DNA of 64,000 nucleotides from Halalkalibaculum roseum (lineage in GTDB: Bacteria; Bacteroidota; Rhodothermia; Balneolales; Balneolaceae). Location of the stretch: contig NZ_JAALLT010000001.1 in the NCBI RefSeq assembly GCF_011059145.1, positions 837,121-901,120 on the forward strand, given 5' to 3'. The notes under the pieces were generated by a model. That model saw only the letters and a program-made list of their open reading frames with translations, was not told the DNA's origin and made no database searches. A program made the position numbers and the translations under genes. How positions within the stretch are numbered: position 1 is the stretch's first letter; each line of letters begins with the position of its first letter. Positions 26,269 to 34,354 of the stretch are shown piece by piece.

Positions 26269-27267
26269 ATGAAAAAGCTTATCTATGTATTTGGTTTTCT
26301 TTTGATAACCGGATGCTCTGTCAATGAGCAAGCAAACAATGAACGACAAAGTGTTCCGGAAGCTGATTATACACTAACCAAAGACCAGACACATAACCGT
26401 TGGAGTAGCGCCATTGAACCGGTACTCACCGTACCCTCAGGTTCAGTCATACAGGTCGCTACCGAAGAAGCCTCAGACGGACAACTAAATATTAATTCCA
26501 CCCTTGAAGATCTCAAAAATGTGAGTTTTGACCCCATCCATCCTCTTACCGGTCCGGTATATGTAGAAGATGCGCAGCCGGGGGATGTTCTGAAGGTCAC
26601 GCTGCATAAGGTGGGAATGGGTGAGTGGGGATGGACCGCCATTGTTCCCGGTTTCGGCTTCCTTGCCGATGAGTTCGATGAGCCCTATCTGAAAACTTAT
26701 GAACTGGGCAAAGATAAGAAGTCAGTTCAATTTTTAGAGGGTATCAACATACCTCTCAAGCCCTTCCCCGGGGTAATGGGCGTAGCGCCGGCTACCGACT
26801 CCATGCTCTCAACGATTCCACCCAGGGCAAATGGCGGCAATATGGATGATCCCGATATGACCGAAGGAACAGTCATATATTTTCCGGTATTCGTGGAAGG
26901 AGCCCTCTTTTCAATTGGGGATGCACATGCCGCCCAGGGAGCCGGAGAGGTTTGCGGCACTGCTATCGAGGCACCGATGAATATTGTTTATGAAGTTGAA
27001 GTCATTAAAGGGGGCAGGACGATTCAGGAACCGCAATATGAAACAGAAGAGTCTTTTGCCGTAACAGGCTTCGGAACTACAATTGATGAGGCAGCCCGTA
27101 AGGCCACACGCTATATGATTGATTACCTGGTTGAAGAGCATGGGATGGAACGGCAGGATGCCTACGCCCTTTGTTCTCTGGCCGGAGATCTCAAAATAGC
27201 CGAAGTGGTAGATGTACCTCACATGCTGGTCTCCATGCACATGCCGAAAGAAGTGCTGAGGGAATGA
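26269..27267 (+). CDS. Lipoprotein acetamidase/formamidase
   Basis: About 332 residues. The ATG at 26269 is chosen over an earlier GTG because AGGAG (26259-26263) lies five bases before it. A lipobox LITGC at ~15-19 marks a lipoprotein anchored in the cell envelope. The rest matches the FmdA/AmdA family: the GDAHAAQGAGEVCGTAIE motif (metal-binding D and H with catalytic E) and an early metal/substrate loop. The family releases ammonia from formamide, acetamide or related amides. A secreted lipoprotein form suggests an extracytoplasmic substrate. It is convergent with hisIE. Confidence 0.85.
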   Translation: MKKLIYVFGFLLITGCSVNEQANNERQSVPEADYTLTKDQTHNRWSSAIEPVLTVPSGSVIQVATEEASDGQLNINSTLEDLKNVSFDPIHPLTGPVYVEDAQPGDVLKVTLHKVGMGEWGWTAIVPGFGFLADEFDEPYLKTYELGKDKKSVQFLEGINIPLKPFPGVMGVAPATDSMLSTIPPRANGGNMDDPDMTEGTVIYFPVFVEGALFSIGDAHAAQGAGEVCGTAIEAPMNIVYEVEVIKGGRTIQEPQYETEESFAVTGFGTTIDEAARKATRYMIDYLVEEHGMERQDAYALCSLAGDLKIAEVVDVPHMLVSMHMPKEVLRE

Positions 27268-27490
27268 GTTATTGAGGGACTGATTTATTGATTTATTGAG
27301 GGTGGTATTAGTTGTTCTATTAGTAGCCCTAATCCCTAATCAGGACTTATTTTTCTGCAGCAGAGCGGTGGAAACAGGTAAGATATGAACAGAGCCAGGT
27401 TTCCAAATCTATTAACCGACTCCAACTCACCCACTCAACAACTCAGTAAATCAGTCCCTCAATCCCTCTCTAAATCAGTCCCTCAATAAC
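27268..27490. repeat. Inverted-repeat island between convergent genes
   Basis: GTTATTGAGGGACTGATTTA (27268-27287) is an exact inverted copy of TAAATCAGTCCCTCAATAAC (27471-27490), 183 bp away. A third copy of 17 bases lies at 27447-27463, in direct orientation with the second, at a period of 24. A shorter TTATTGAGGG unit lies near 27294. The arms could form a long hairpin in RNA from either side. Confidence 0.7.
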
Positions 27491-27494
27491 TGCC

Positions 27495-28136
27495 TCACTC
27501 ACCAAGGTGTTTGTGGTTTCCTTTCTTGTGGCGTTTTTTGAGCTTTTTAACCACTTTCTTAATTGAGACTTCCTTTTCGGCCATCAGCACCATCAGGTGG
27601 AATAATAGGTCAGCGACTTCTCCTACAAGTTTTTTCTTTTTATTGTTTTTGGATTCGATGACGGTTTCTACGGCTTCTTCACCTACTTTTTGGGCTATCT
27701 TATCAATGCCTTTATTGAAAAGGTAGGTGGTATAGGAACCGTCGGGCATCTCTTCCTTGCGGTCGTAAATTAGCTCTTCCAGATCCAGCAGGAAGTCCAG
27801 TTTATGCTTCTTGGGTTTAAACTTTTTTTCATGGAAGCAGGTTTTTTTGCCGGTATGACAGGTTGGTCCGTTAGGTTTGGCGAGCACCAGCAGGGTGTCG
27901 TTGTCGCAATCGGCCTGCATGTCAATCAACTCAAGTGTATTGCCTGAGGTTTCCCCCTTGGTCCATAGACGTCCCTTGCTTCTACTGAAAAAGGTTACAA
28001 GTTCATCTTCCAGGGTCTGCTTTACAGCATCCTCATTCATATACCCCAGCATGAGCACTCGGTAGGTTTTAGCATCCTGTACAATCGCAGGTATTAGACC
28101 TTCGCCTTTTTCAAAATCTAATTTTTCTATATCCAT
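27495..28136 (-). CDS. hisIE: Bifunctional phosphoribosyl-AMP cyclohydrolase / phosphoribosyl-ATP pyrophosphatase
   Basis: A 213-residue fusion catalysing histidine steps 2 and 3. The HisI domain (~1-110) has the metal motif ADCDNDTLLV and CHTGKKTCF with its zinc cysteines. The HisE domain (~115-195) is the helical MazG-like part with VGEEAVETVIES. The C-terminus ends in a Lys-rich tail. It is 24 bp downstream of hisF on the same strand, the last gene of the split his cluster. Confidence 0.95.
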   Translation of the reverse strand: MDIEKLDFEKGEGLIPAIVQDAKTYRVLMLGYMNEDAVKQTLEDELVTFFSRSKGRLWTKGETSGNTLELIDMQADCDNDTLLVLAKPNGPTCHTGKKTCFHEKKFKPKKHKLDFLLDLEELIYDRKEEMPDGSYTTYLFNKGIDKIAQKVGEEAVETVIESKNNKKKKLVGEVADLLFHLMVLMAEKEVSIKKVVKKLKKRHKKGNHKHLGE

Positions 28137-28160
28137 GTGTTTGATAAAATAAGTTCTGAT

Positions 28161-28928
28161 TCAGTTATGATTTTGGAAACGAACCGGAATCGAATGATCC
28201 TTAAAACTTTTTTTGAGCTTCTTAATCTCAACTTCCTGGAAGTGAAATATACTTGCTGCTAGAACGGCATCGGCACCTCCTTCTTTCACGGCCTCAATAC
28301 AGTGCTCAATATTGCCTGCTCCGCCGCTTGCGATAACCGGAATATGTACACGGTCGTTTACTTTTTTGAGCAGTTCGATATCAAATCCCTCTTTGGTACC
28401 ATCCCGATCCATACTGGTGAGCAGGATCTCCCCGGCACCTCGCTGCTCGACTTCCGAAATCCATTCCAGTGCGTCTTTCCCGGTATCTTCGGTGCCTCCT
28501 TTTATAAAGACCGACCAGCTATCGCCGAACCTTTTGGCATCAACGGCAGCCACAATACACTGTGAACCGAAAGCTTCGGAGGCTCGATTGATAAGTTCAG
28601 GGTCATTAACAATGGCACTGTTGAGCGAGACTTTATCAGCACCGGCGTGCAGCAGATCCTCAATTTCATCTACTTTTTTTATGCCCCCGCCGACAGTAAA
28701 AGGAATATTGATTTCACGAGCTATGCGCTTGACCAGATCTACCAGGGTTTTGCGTTTCTCCTTTGTAGCTGTAATGTCAAGGAAAACCAGCTCGTCGGCG
28801 CCTTCATCGGAGTAACGCGTAGCCAGTTCAACCGGGTCACCGGCATCCCTGAGATCCTCAAAGTTAACTCCCTTGACTGTTCTCCCGTCTTTAATGTCGA
28901 GGCAAGGAATGATTCGTTTTGCTAGCAT
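28161..28928 (-). CDS. hisF: Imidazole glycerol phosphate synthase cyclase subunit
   Basis: A 255-residue (beta/alpha)8 barrel. Catalytic D11 is in [12 protein letters not shown] and the second aspartate is in AAVDAKRFG. Phosphate loops are [11 protein letters not shown] and [10 protein letters not shown]. Together with HisH it makes IGP and AICAR from PRFAR. It is separated from hisA by a 2.6-kb insert of plus-strand genes. Confidence 0.95.
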   Translation of the reverse strand: MLAKRIIPCLDIKDGRTVKGVNFEDLRDAGDPVELATRYSDEGADELVFLDITATKEKRKTLVDLVKRIAREINIPFTVGGGIKKVDEIEDLLHAGADKVSLNSAIVNDPELINRASEAFGSQCIVAAVDAKRFGDSWSVFIKGGTEDTGKDALEWISEVEQRGAGEILLTSMDRDGTKEGFDIELLKKVNDRVHIPVIASGGAGNIEHCIEAVKEGGADAVLAASIFHFQEVEIKKLKKSFKDHSIPVRFQNHN

Positions 28929-29112
28929 TCAGTTAGATATTTAAATGGGAAGTAGAAAACCCAATTACTTTCAAAATTTATGAGTACTAAAATAAGAATT
29001 GTATTCCATCAATTTAAAAGAGATATAAATTACCGGCAGGTATTTATGATGCTCCTGTTTAACCTTAATTTTAGTTGTTCTCGTTAAGCAAAAAGCCACT
29101 GAGGTGTTTGCT

Positions 29113-29217
29113 ATGAAAAATACCAAACCTCTTGAATGTCCAATATGCGGAGCTACAGCTACAGAATCCTGTCACAGAGAACCACCGAAAGAAGACTGTA
29201 TCAGGGAAGATAATTAG
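29113..29217 (+). CDS. 34-residue Cys-rich miniprotein (zinc-ribbon-like)
   Basis: A short frame starting at ATG 29113 with GAGG eight bases upstream and ending 29 bp before a strong terminator. That context supports a real monocistronic gene. It has Cys at 9, 12, 20 and 29 and His at 21: CPICGATATESCHRE, followed by a polar tail with EDCIREDN. The CPxCGA...CH pattern resembles small zinc-finger/ribbon peptides. Function unknown. It lies between hisF and the tandem paralogues. Confidence 0.6.
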   Translation: MKNTKPLECPICGATATESCHREPPKEDCIREDN

Positions 29218-29245
29218 TTAAAACTTACACAAAATTCCTCATGCC

Positions 29246-29276
29246 GGGCCGCGGGTAATTACCTGCGGCCCTTTTT
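29246..29276 (+). terminator. Intrinsic terminator after the miniprotein
   Basis: GGGCCGC (29246-29252) pairs with GCGGCCC (29265-29271), with an inner GGTAATTACC, followed by TTTTT. The spacing and T-run point to the plus strand. Confidence 0.85.
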
Positions 29277-29375
29277 ATGGATGACTTCTAACATCCAATG
29301 TCTTATATATACAGAGAAACATTGGGTTTTTTTTATAATTCCGGTACTTATACCACTGATTAAGAAAATATTGAT

Positions 29376-29891
29376 ATGGCGAATCAAAAGGTTTTAAAAA
29401 AGACAGGACGCGCAGGTTCCAGTTTACTGCTTTGGATTATGGAAATGGGATTTAAAATTCTGGCCCCCATAGCAGCTGCCATAAGTCTGGGTGATCAGGG
29501 AGGCTTTTTGTCTAAGATTGGGTCCGGATTGGGTTCGCTTCCTGAAAAGATTAGGGAGCTGCTGAGAACATTGAATAACACGGATTATGTAACCGGTATT
29601 ATTAATGATTATAACTCGCTTACTGCATCCGCTTTCAATGAGAAGTACGGCGGGGATGCCATTAATAATGTTATGCAGTATTTAAATGAAGGAGTAACCT
29701 ACCTCCAAAATGTATATCAGAACATAACAGCAGAACCGGTTAGTACGGTTCTTGCAGCTCTTTTGGTTTTTATGCTGCTCTACCTTTTTAGTCGCTTGAT
29801 GCGTTTTATTCGTCAAAGAGGACAGGGATCAGTCATTGATAAAATGGAGCGTAGGGCAGGCGAAAAAATCTTTTCTTCTTCTAACATGTAA
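29376..29891 (+). CDS. Membrane protein of unknown family, copy A of a tandem pair
   Basis: 171 residues. A first hydrophobic segment (about 17-40) precedes a soluble loop with GSGLGSLPEKIRELL and IINDYNSLTASAFNEKYGGDAINNV. A strong second segment follows near 125-145 (VLAALLVFMLLYLFS), and then a basic tail with RFIRQRGQGSVIDKMERRAGEKIFSSS. It is clearly homologous to the next gene across its whole length: both share IxDYN, AFxxKxGxDAxNxV, P(I/V)ST, AALL and RQ(R/K)GQGS. I do not recognise the family. The pair sits inside the split his cluster on the opposite strand. Confidence 0.75.
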   Translation: MANQKVLKKTGRAGSSLLLWIMEMGFKILAPIAAAISLGDQGGFLSKIGSGLGSLPEKIRELLRTLNNTDYVTGIINDYNSLTASAFNEKYGGDAINNVMQYLNEGVTYLQNVYQNITAEPVSTVLAALLVFMLLYLFSRLMRFIRQRGQGSVIDKMERRAGEKIFSSSNM

Positions 29892-30042
29892 TCTTAAAAC
29901 TATCCTTTAACATATTTTAAGTATTAAAAATATGTAACATTTGCCTTCCCAATAGGTCTTAGTTAATACCAACTGAATTCATCAGAAGTATCATAGCATC
30001 ATTTACAGACTGAATATTCACCTATAATTAACGCAATTTATT

Positions 30043-30888
30043 ATGACGGTCATTAACTGGGAACGAATCGGAAAAGTAGCCGGCAAAGGGTTTTTGTTTT
30101 TTTTAGAGTACTGTATTAAGATTTCGGCATTTGTGGTAACCGGGGTAGTATTAGTAACCAATGGTAGTTTCGGAGCAAAACTGGGTTCAGGTTTCAGTTC
30201 TATCTCCCCGACACTGCGCGGATTATTTGAGAAGGCCGGGGAACTCTCCGGCATTGCTGCTATGATCCATGATTATAATGTGATGAGTATTAATGCATTC
30301 AAAGCCAAACACGGGGTGGATGCCGTCAACAGTGTGTTTGCTTATCTGGATGGAGGCATTGTTTATATTCAAACTGTAATGAGCAACCTTTCCAGCCAGC
30401 CTATTTCCACCTTTTTTGCTGCTTTACTTTCTTTCGGATTATTATTTTCCATAAGCCTGGTACTTCGGTTTGCACGACAGAAAGGGCAGGGGTCGTATTT
30501 TAACAGGCTGGAACGACGCTTAAGCGAACGAATCTACTCTAGCTCCAGAAAAATGACCACTCCTGCCTCTGAGGCAAAGACAAATAGTTCAAGCATTAGC
30601 AGTACAGGCAGTACAAAGACGAAATCAAAAACTGCTTCCAGATCTCGATTCGGATCAAAATTCTCTTCAGGTTCCAGTGCCGGTTCGACCTCCGGTGTTA
30701 AAACCGGTTCCGGACTCAGTAGTCAATTGAATGGCAATGGGAACGGCAGTTCTGTCGCAGCTTCCAACCAAAGTAAAAGCCCAAACAGAAGAAAGCCGCA
30801 ACCTCAAAAGTCTCATTCTTTTCAAAAGGCTCAAAAGACTAATAAACACCTTGAGAATTATATAAAGAGTGTTCAAAACGGAGGATAG
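30043..30888 (+). CDS. Membrane protein of unknown family, copy B with basic low-complexity tail
   Basis: 281 residues. The first ~165 residues align with copy A: a hydrophobic segment near 15-40, then GSGFSSISPTLRGLF, MIHDYNVMSINAFKAKHGVDAVNSV, a second segment near 118-140 (FFAALLSFGLLFSISLVLRF) and RQKGQGSYFNRLERRLSERIYSSS. The remaining ~115 residues are a Ser/Gly/Lys/Arg-rich disordered tail, which copy A lacks. A basic tail suggests nucleic acid or acidic-protein contact (inference). The intergenic distance to copy A is 151 bp. Confidence 0.75.
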   Translation: MTVINWERIGKVAGKGFLFFLEYCIKISAFVVTGVVLVTNGSFGAKLGSGFSSISPTLRGLFEKAGELSGIAAMIHDYNVMSINAFKAKHGVDAVNSVFAYLDGGIVYIQTVMSNLSSQPISTFFAALLSFGLLFSISLVLRFARQKGQGSYFNRLERRLSERIYSSSRKMTTPASEAKTNSSSISSTGSTKTKSKTASRSRFGSKFSSGSSAGSTSGVKTGSGLSSQLNGNGNGSSVAASNQSKSPNRRKPQPQKSHSFQKAQKTNKHLENYIKSVQNGG

Positions 30889-30939
30889 AATCTGTCAGTC
30901 ACGCTTACTATTAGTTTGAATTCTATATTTAAACTGTTC

Positions 30940-30995
30940 CGCGAATATTCGTAGATTCAGCACTTCAGATATACAAACTAAATTAGATATTCGCG
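30940..30995 (+). promoter_or_regulatory. Inverted repeat directly upstream of the cupin gene
   Basis: CGCGAATAT (30940-30948) is exactly complementary to ATATTCGCG (30987-30995), the right arm ending 9 bases before the ATG. It may form a hairpin that limits ribosome access, or bind a dimeric protein. Confidence 0.35.
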
Positions 30996-31004
30996 AGAAG
31001 CGTG

Positions 31005-31499
31005 ATGCAGTCAAAAGAAGAGATATTCAATAGGGTAGAAGAGCAGATCAAACAAAATGGATTCTCCATCATTGATCAGGATCATGACCGACCATGGGGA
31101 GGTTTTTTTGTAATTGATGAAAGTGAGGCTCCGGAATTTACCAAAACATATTTCAATGATATTTCCGCTGATGAGCTGAAGATTTCAGGTAAATTAAGTC
31201 CCAAGATCCTGGTAGTACAGCCAGGGAAGCGACTCTCCTGGCAATATCATCATCGCCGGGCTGAAATATGGGAGGTGCTTTCGGGTCCCGTCGGGGTTAT
31301 CAAAAGCGATACGGACGAAGAAGGTCCGCTGAAAACCTATGAAGAGGGCGACTCGATCAGGTTGAAACAGGGTGAACGGCACAGGCTGGTTGGTCTGAAT
31401 GACTGGGGCGTCTTGGCCGAGATCTGGCAGCACACCGATGCGGATCATCCCTCAGATGAGGAGGACATTGTTCGTGTTCAGGACGACTTCGGCCGTTAG
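31005..31499 (+). CDS. Cupin phosphomannose-isomerase-type-II-like protein
   Basis: About 164 residues from ATG 31005 (a GTG one codon earlier is also possible). It is a single cupin of the mannose-6-phosphate isomerase type II C-terminal type. It has DRPWGGFFVIDE at the front, PGKRLSWQYHHRRAEIWEVLSG with the metal histidines, then EGDSIRLKQGERHRLVG. Stand-alone forms are usually annotated as phosphoheptose/mannose isomerase-like, and the sugar is unknown. It faces hisA on the opposite strand (47-bp gap, convergent), not coupled to the his genes. Confidence 0.75.
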   Translation: MQSKEEIFNRVEEQIKQNGFSIIDQDHDRPWGGFFVIDESEAPEFTKTYFNDISADELKISGKLSPKILVVQPGKRLSWQYHHRRAEIWEVLSGPVGVIKSDTDEEGPLKTYEEGDSIRLKQGERHRLVGLNDWGVLAEIWQHTDADHPSDEEDIVRVQDDFGR

Positions 31500-31546
31500 T
31501 ATCTCAAGTCCCATGCAATCTGATGGGTCATAACTGTCGATTTTTA

Positions 31547-32269
31547 TTACGCAGGAGAATGAATGTCAGCCATCTGCTGCAAGGACAAGCGGTCTTCGTA
31601 ATAGGCCCGTCCGACGACTACTCCATAAAGATTCAAAGCATTCAACTCTTTTAGATCATTGGCGTTGCTTACACCTCCCGACGCGATGAAGTCTAAGTCT
31701 GGGAATTGCGCCTGCAGGTTCTGATACAGTTTAAGATTCGGACCTGAGAGCATGCCGTCTCTGGCAATATCAGTGCTGAGCACGGTCTTAAGTCCGTGCT
31801 CTATCATCGGTTTAAGGAAACTGTCGATTGACTGGTCGGATGTTTCCATCCAGCCGCCATAGGCTACTTGTCCTTCTTTGAGATCCATTCCCAAAACGGC
31901 GCGCTCACCATAGGTTTCAATCAACCTGTACCAATCTTTACTATTCTTTACCGCCATAGAACTGCAAATAACACGCTCAATGCCCTGATCCAACAATTTT
32001 TTACCGTCTTCATAAGTACGAATGCCACCGCCTGTCTGAATGCGCAGCCCGGTTTCTGACATAATCTGTTTTATGACCTCCTGGTTTACAAAGGAACCTT
32101 CTTTCGCTCCATTCAGATCAACCACATGAATATAACTGAAACCGGCCTCTTTAAAGGTGCGGGCTTCTGCTACCGGATCTTCGTTGTAAACAGTAACTTT
32201 GTTATAATCTCCTTTTTGGAGGCGAACGACTTTGCCATCAAGGAGGTCAATCGCAGGAATTACGAGCAT
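31547..32269 (-). CDS. hisA: ProFAR isomerase
   Basis: About 240 residues. The start is set at MLVIPAIDLLDGK (32269), because the 24 residues before it are a hydrophobic read-through with no family match. It is a (beta/alpha)8 barrel with catalytic D8 and the second aspartate in STDIARDGML. VRLQKGDY and TGGGIRTYED are the conserved phosphate-binding parts. It isomerises ProFAR to PRFAR. It is cut off from hisH by a 6-kb export module and from hisF by plus-strand genes. Confidence 0.93.
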   Translation of the reverse strand: MLVIPAIDLLDGKVVRLQKGDYNKVTVYNEDPVAEARTFKEAGFSYIHVVDLNGAKEGSFVNQEVIKQIMSETGLRIQTGGGIRTYEDGKKLLDQGIERVICSSMAVKNSKDWYRLIETYGERAVLGMDLKEGQVAYGGWMETSDQSIDSFLKPMIEHGLKTVLSTDIARDGMLSGPNLKLYQNLQAQFPDLDFIASGGVSNANDLKELNALNLYGVVVGRAYYEDRLSLQQMADIHSPA

Positions 32270-32360
32270 GATTGGATATTCAGGATTAATAAGAAACAGT
32301 GCTGAAAGTAAGGATTTCAGGTAACAGTAGATAGTGATCAATGTGTCTGGTAATCAAATT

Positions 32361-32400
32361 CTCAGTGTCCCTCTGAGCTTCTCTGTGCCACTCTGTGGTA
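32361..32400 (+). repeat. CTCTGTG-family dispersed repeat, copy 1
   Basis: Degenerate words CTCAGTG, CTCTGAG, CTCTGTG and CTCTGTGG, between hisA and the barrel gene. Confidence 0.5.
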
Positions 32401-32417
32401 CAACCTGATTCTAACTG

Positions 32418-33656
32418 TTAATACGAATACTTCAATCTGAAAAAGAAAAGATTGGGCGTGTCAACGGCTTCACGGAATACTGAGCCTTTCAAAAGCTGGG
32501 ATAACAGTAGAAAGTCCAGGTTCTCCGTCAACGACACGTTGATTTGGGGAATGATAATGAAGATCGTCCGGTCGAAACTCCCGAGCAGGCTCATATTCCC
32601 GCTCACCAGGGGATGTATCTGGTAGGATCCGTTCAGCAGGTAACCCGAGGTAGCAATAAACAGGTTGTCCGCGGAGGGAGGTCGTACCAGCCGGTCTAAA
32701 GGATTCAGGCTTCGGTTATAGCCTCCGTTGTACAGAAGTTCTGTCTGAAGATAAATTCCGTTATTCAACATATAGTCAAATCCCGCAGTTGCCGTGATAT
32801 GTCCTCGCTCTTCAAAAAAGTTGTCTTCCGGGTGGAAGTAGGTAAACTCTCCCTTGAAGCCGGCATCCTCCAGGTATCCGGCCCAACCTGTACCGAGAGC
32901 AATGTAATCCAGATAATGTCCACCGATGAATTGTACATCATAGCTTCCCAAACTGGTTCTAACGATTCCTCCAACCACACTCTCGTCCCAGCTATTACCG
33001 ACACGAATACCCGCTTCAACTGACGAGGCATAGCTCCAGTTATACTGGGCAAGCAGTGCATCTACTCCGGGTCGCTCTTCATAGTCAAAATCCAGGAAAG
33101 CGTAATTGTTGAACAGGTCATTGGGATTCCACACAAACGTTCTTCCCCAGTTTACACGCTGCCTTCCGGCATGTACCTCCCAGGGGCCGTTTATGTAGCT
33201 GGCGTGAAACCGGTCAATATTTGACTGCAGGATAGAGTATTCGGTGTCGAACCAGACCCAGGTCAGATCCAGATAGTTGGGGTCGCGCTCGTAAAATTCC
33301 TCGACACCAGGTGTGTTTTTAATAGAATATCCCGATATCAGTCGATTGCGGATATCAGCCCGAAACTCAATATGTTCGGTCAGTTTCCAGTCGCTTTCCA
33401 GCCGGTGATGCAGGATGTTATCATAGCGAATTTCTGTGAAATCATTGCCTGCCGCAATCTGTCCCAGTTCTTTGACGTAACCGCCCAGATCAATATTAAA
33501 GTTACCGTTATCCTGGGCGTGAAGAGGAGAGCTAATAATGAGTATACCGGCCGCTACCAGAAATAGAAATCGCAGGTTGTTACACAGAGGTTCACGGGGG
33601 GTCACTCTGTGACACTCTGGGTTCACTCTGTGCAACTCTGTGTAATAACTTCTCAT
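32418..33656 (-). CDS. Outer-membrane barrel protein, last gene of the export module
   Basis: About 412 residues from ATG 33656. A signal peptide core (LRFLFLVAAGILIISSPLHAQ) begins only after ~29 residues, which are encoded by a CTCTGTG-family repeat; a later GTG/TTG start may be real. The rest has barrel-like strands: GRQRVNWGRTFVWNPNDLF is typical of porin-like DUF1302/alginate-type proteins, and the C-terminus ends in the aromatic RLKYSY. Two bases after the ATPase stop, it is in the same operon. It is the likely outer-membrane exit or receiver of the module's substrate. Confidence 0.7.
   Translation of the reverse strand: MRSYYTELHRVNPECHRVTPREPLCNNLRFLFLVAAGILIISSPLHAQDNGNFNIDLGGYVKELGQIAAGNDFTEIRYDNILHHRLESDWKLTEHIEFRADIRNRLISGYSIKNTPGVEEFYERDPNYLDLTWVWFDTEYSILQSNIDRFHASYINGPWEVHAGRQRVNWGRTFVWNPNDLFNNYAFLDFDYEERPGVDALLAQYNWSYASSVEAGIRVGNSWDESVVGGIVRTSLGSYDVQFIGGHYLDYIALGTGWAGYLEDAGFKGEFTYFHPEDNFFEERGHITATAGFDYMLNNGIYLQTELLYNGGYNRSLNPLDRLVRPPSADNLFIATSGYLLNGSYQIHPLVSGNMSLLGSFDRTIFIIIPQINVSLTENLDFLLLSQLLKGSVFREAVDTPNLFFFRLKYSY
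33582..33643. repeat. CTCTGTG-family dispersed repeat, copy 2, overlapping the barrel gene's 5' end
   Basis: At least five CTCTGTG or CACAGAG words in 62 bp. They lie inside the first codons of the barrel gene read on the minus strand. Confidence 0.6.
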
Positions 33657-33658
33657 TA

Positions 33659-34345
33659 TCACTCTCGAGTTTCGTCTTTATCAATCTTGCCGTCCACCAG
33701 GGTGACCACCCTGCGCGCTCGGTCTATAACGCGCTGGTCATGTGTGGAAAAGACAAAAGTCATCTCTTCTTTCTCATTGAGTTCCGCCATCATATCCAGA
33801 AGATCGGTGCTGGAAACTGAATCGAGGTTGGCCGTAGGCTCATCCGCCAATACAAAATCGGGAGTGGAAGAGAGTGCACGAGCCACGGCAACACGCTGCT
33901 GCTGTCCCCCGGATAACTCCGATGGGCGCTTATTGATTTTATCCCCCAGTCCTACTTCTTCAAGCAGAGCCTTGCTTTTATCGTGGCACACTTTCGATGG
34001 ACGTCCCTGCATCTGCATGATAAATGCCACATTCTCAATAGCTGTCAATACCGGAATCAGGTTATAGGCCTGGAATACGAACCCGATGTGTTGAAGCCGA
34101 AATTTTATCAGCTCGCTGTCGGAGAGTGTGCTCAGGTCGGTGCCTTTCACAATGGCAGTTCCTTCAGTCGGCTCATCAAGGCCTCCGATGATATTAAGCA
34201 GAGTCGTTTTTCCTGATCCCGAGGGTCCCACAATAGCGGTAAATTCTCCTTTCTCAATTTTCAAATCCACACCATTGAGTGCATGGACAGGCACTTTGTC
34301 AGGATTGTATGTTTTTTTGAGACCTTTGGTTTCTATGACAGCCAT
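33659..34345 (-). CDS. ABC transporter ATPase, LolD/MacB type
   Basis: A 228-residue ATPase. Walker A is GPSGSGKTTLLN, the Q-loop region is FQAYNLIPVLTAIENV, the signature is LSGGQQQRVAVARAL, Walker B is FVLADEPTANLD, and the switch His is in STHD. The AYNLIPVLTAxENV form is typical of LolD/MacB-type (FtsX-permease partner) ATPases. It powers the two FtsX permeases encoded just upstream (9-bp gap to the first). Confidence 0.92.
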   Translation of the reverse strand: MAVIETKGLKKTYNPDKVPVHALNGVDLKIEKGEFTAIVGPSGSGKTTLLNIIGGLDEPTEGTAIVKGTDLSTLSDSELIKFRLQHIGFVFQAYNLIPVLTAIENVAFIMQMQGRPSKVCHDKSKALLEEVGLGDKINKRPSELSGGQQQRVAVARALSSTPDFVLADEPTANLDSVSSTDLLDMMAELNEKEEMTFVFSTHDQRVIDRARRVVTLVDGKIDKDETRE

Positions 34346-34354
34346 AATCAGCGT

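Noticed and set aside
27268..27490. CRISPR array
   Set aside because: Only three partial copies, no uniform spacers and no cas genes nearby; it looks like inverted dispersed repeats.
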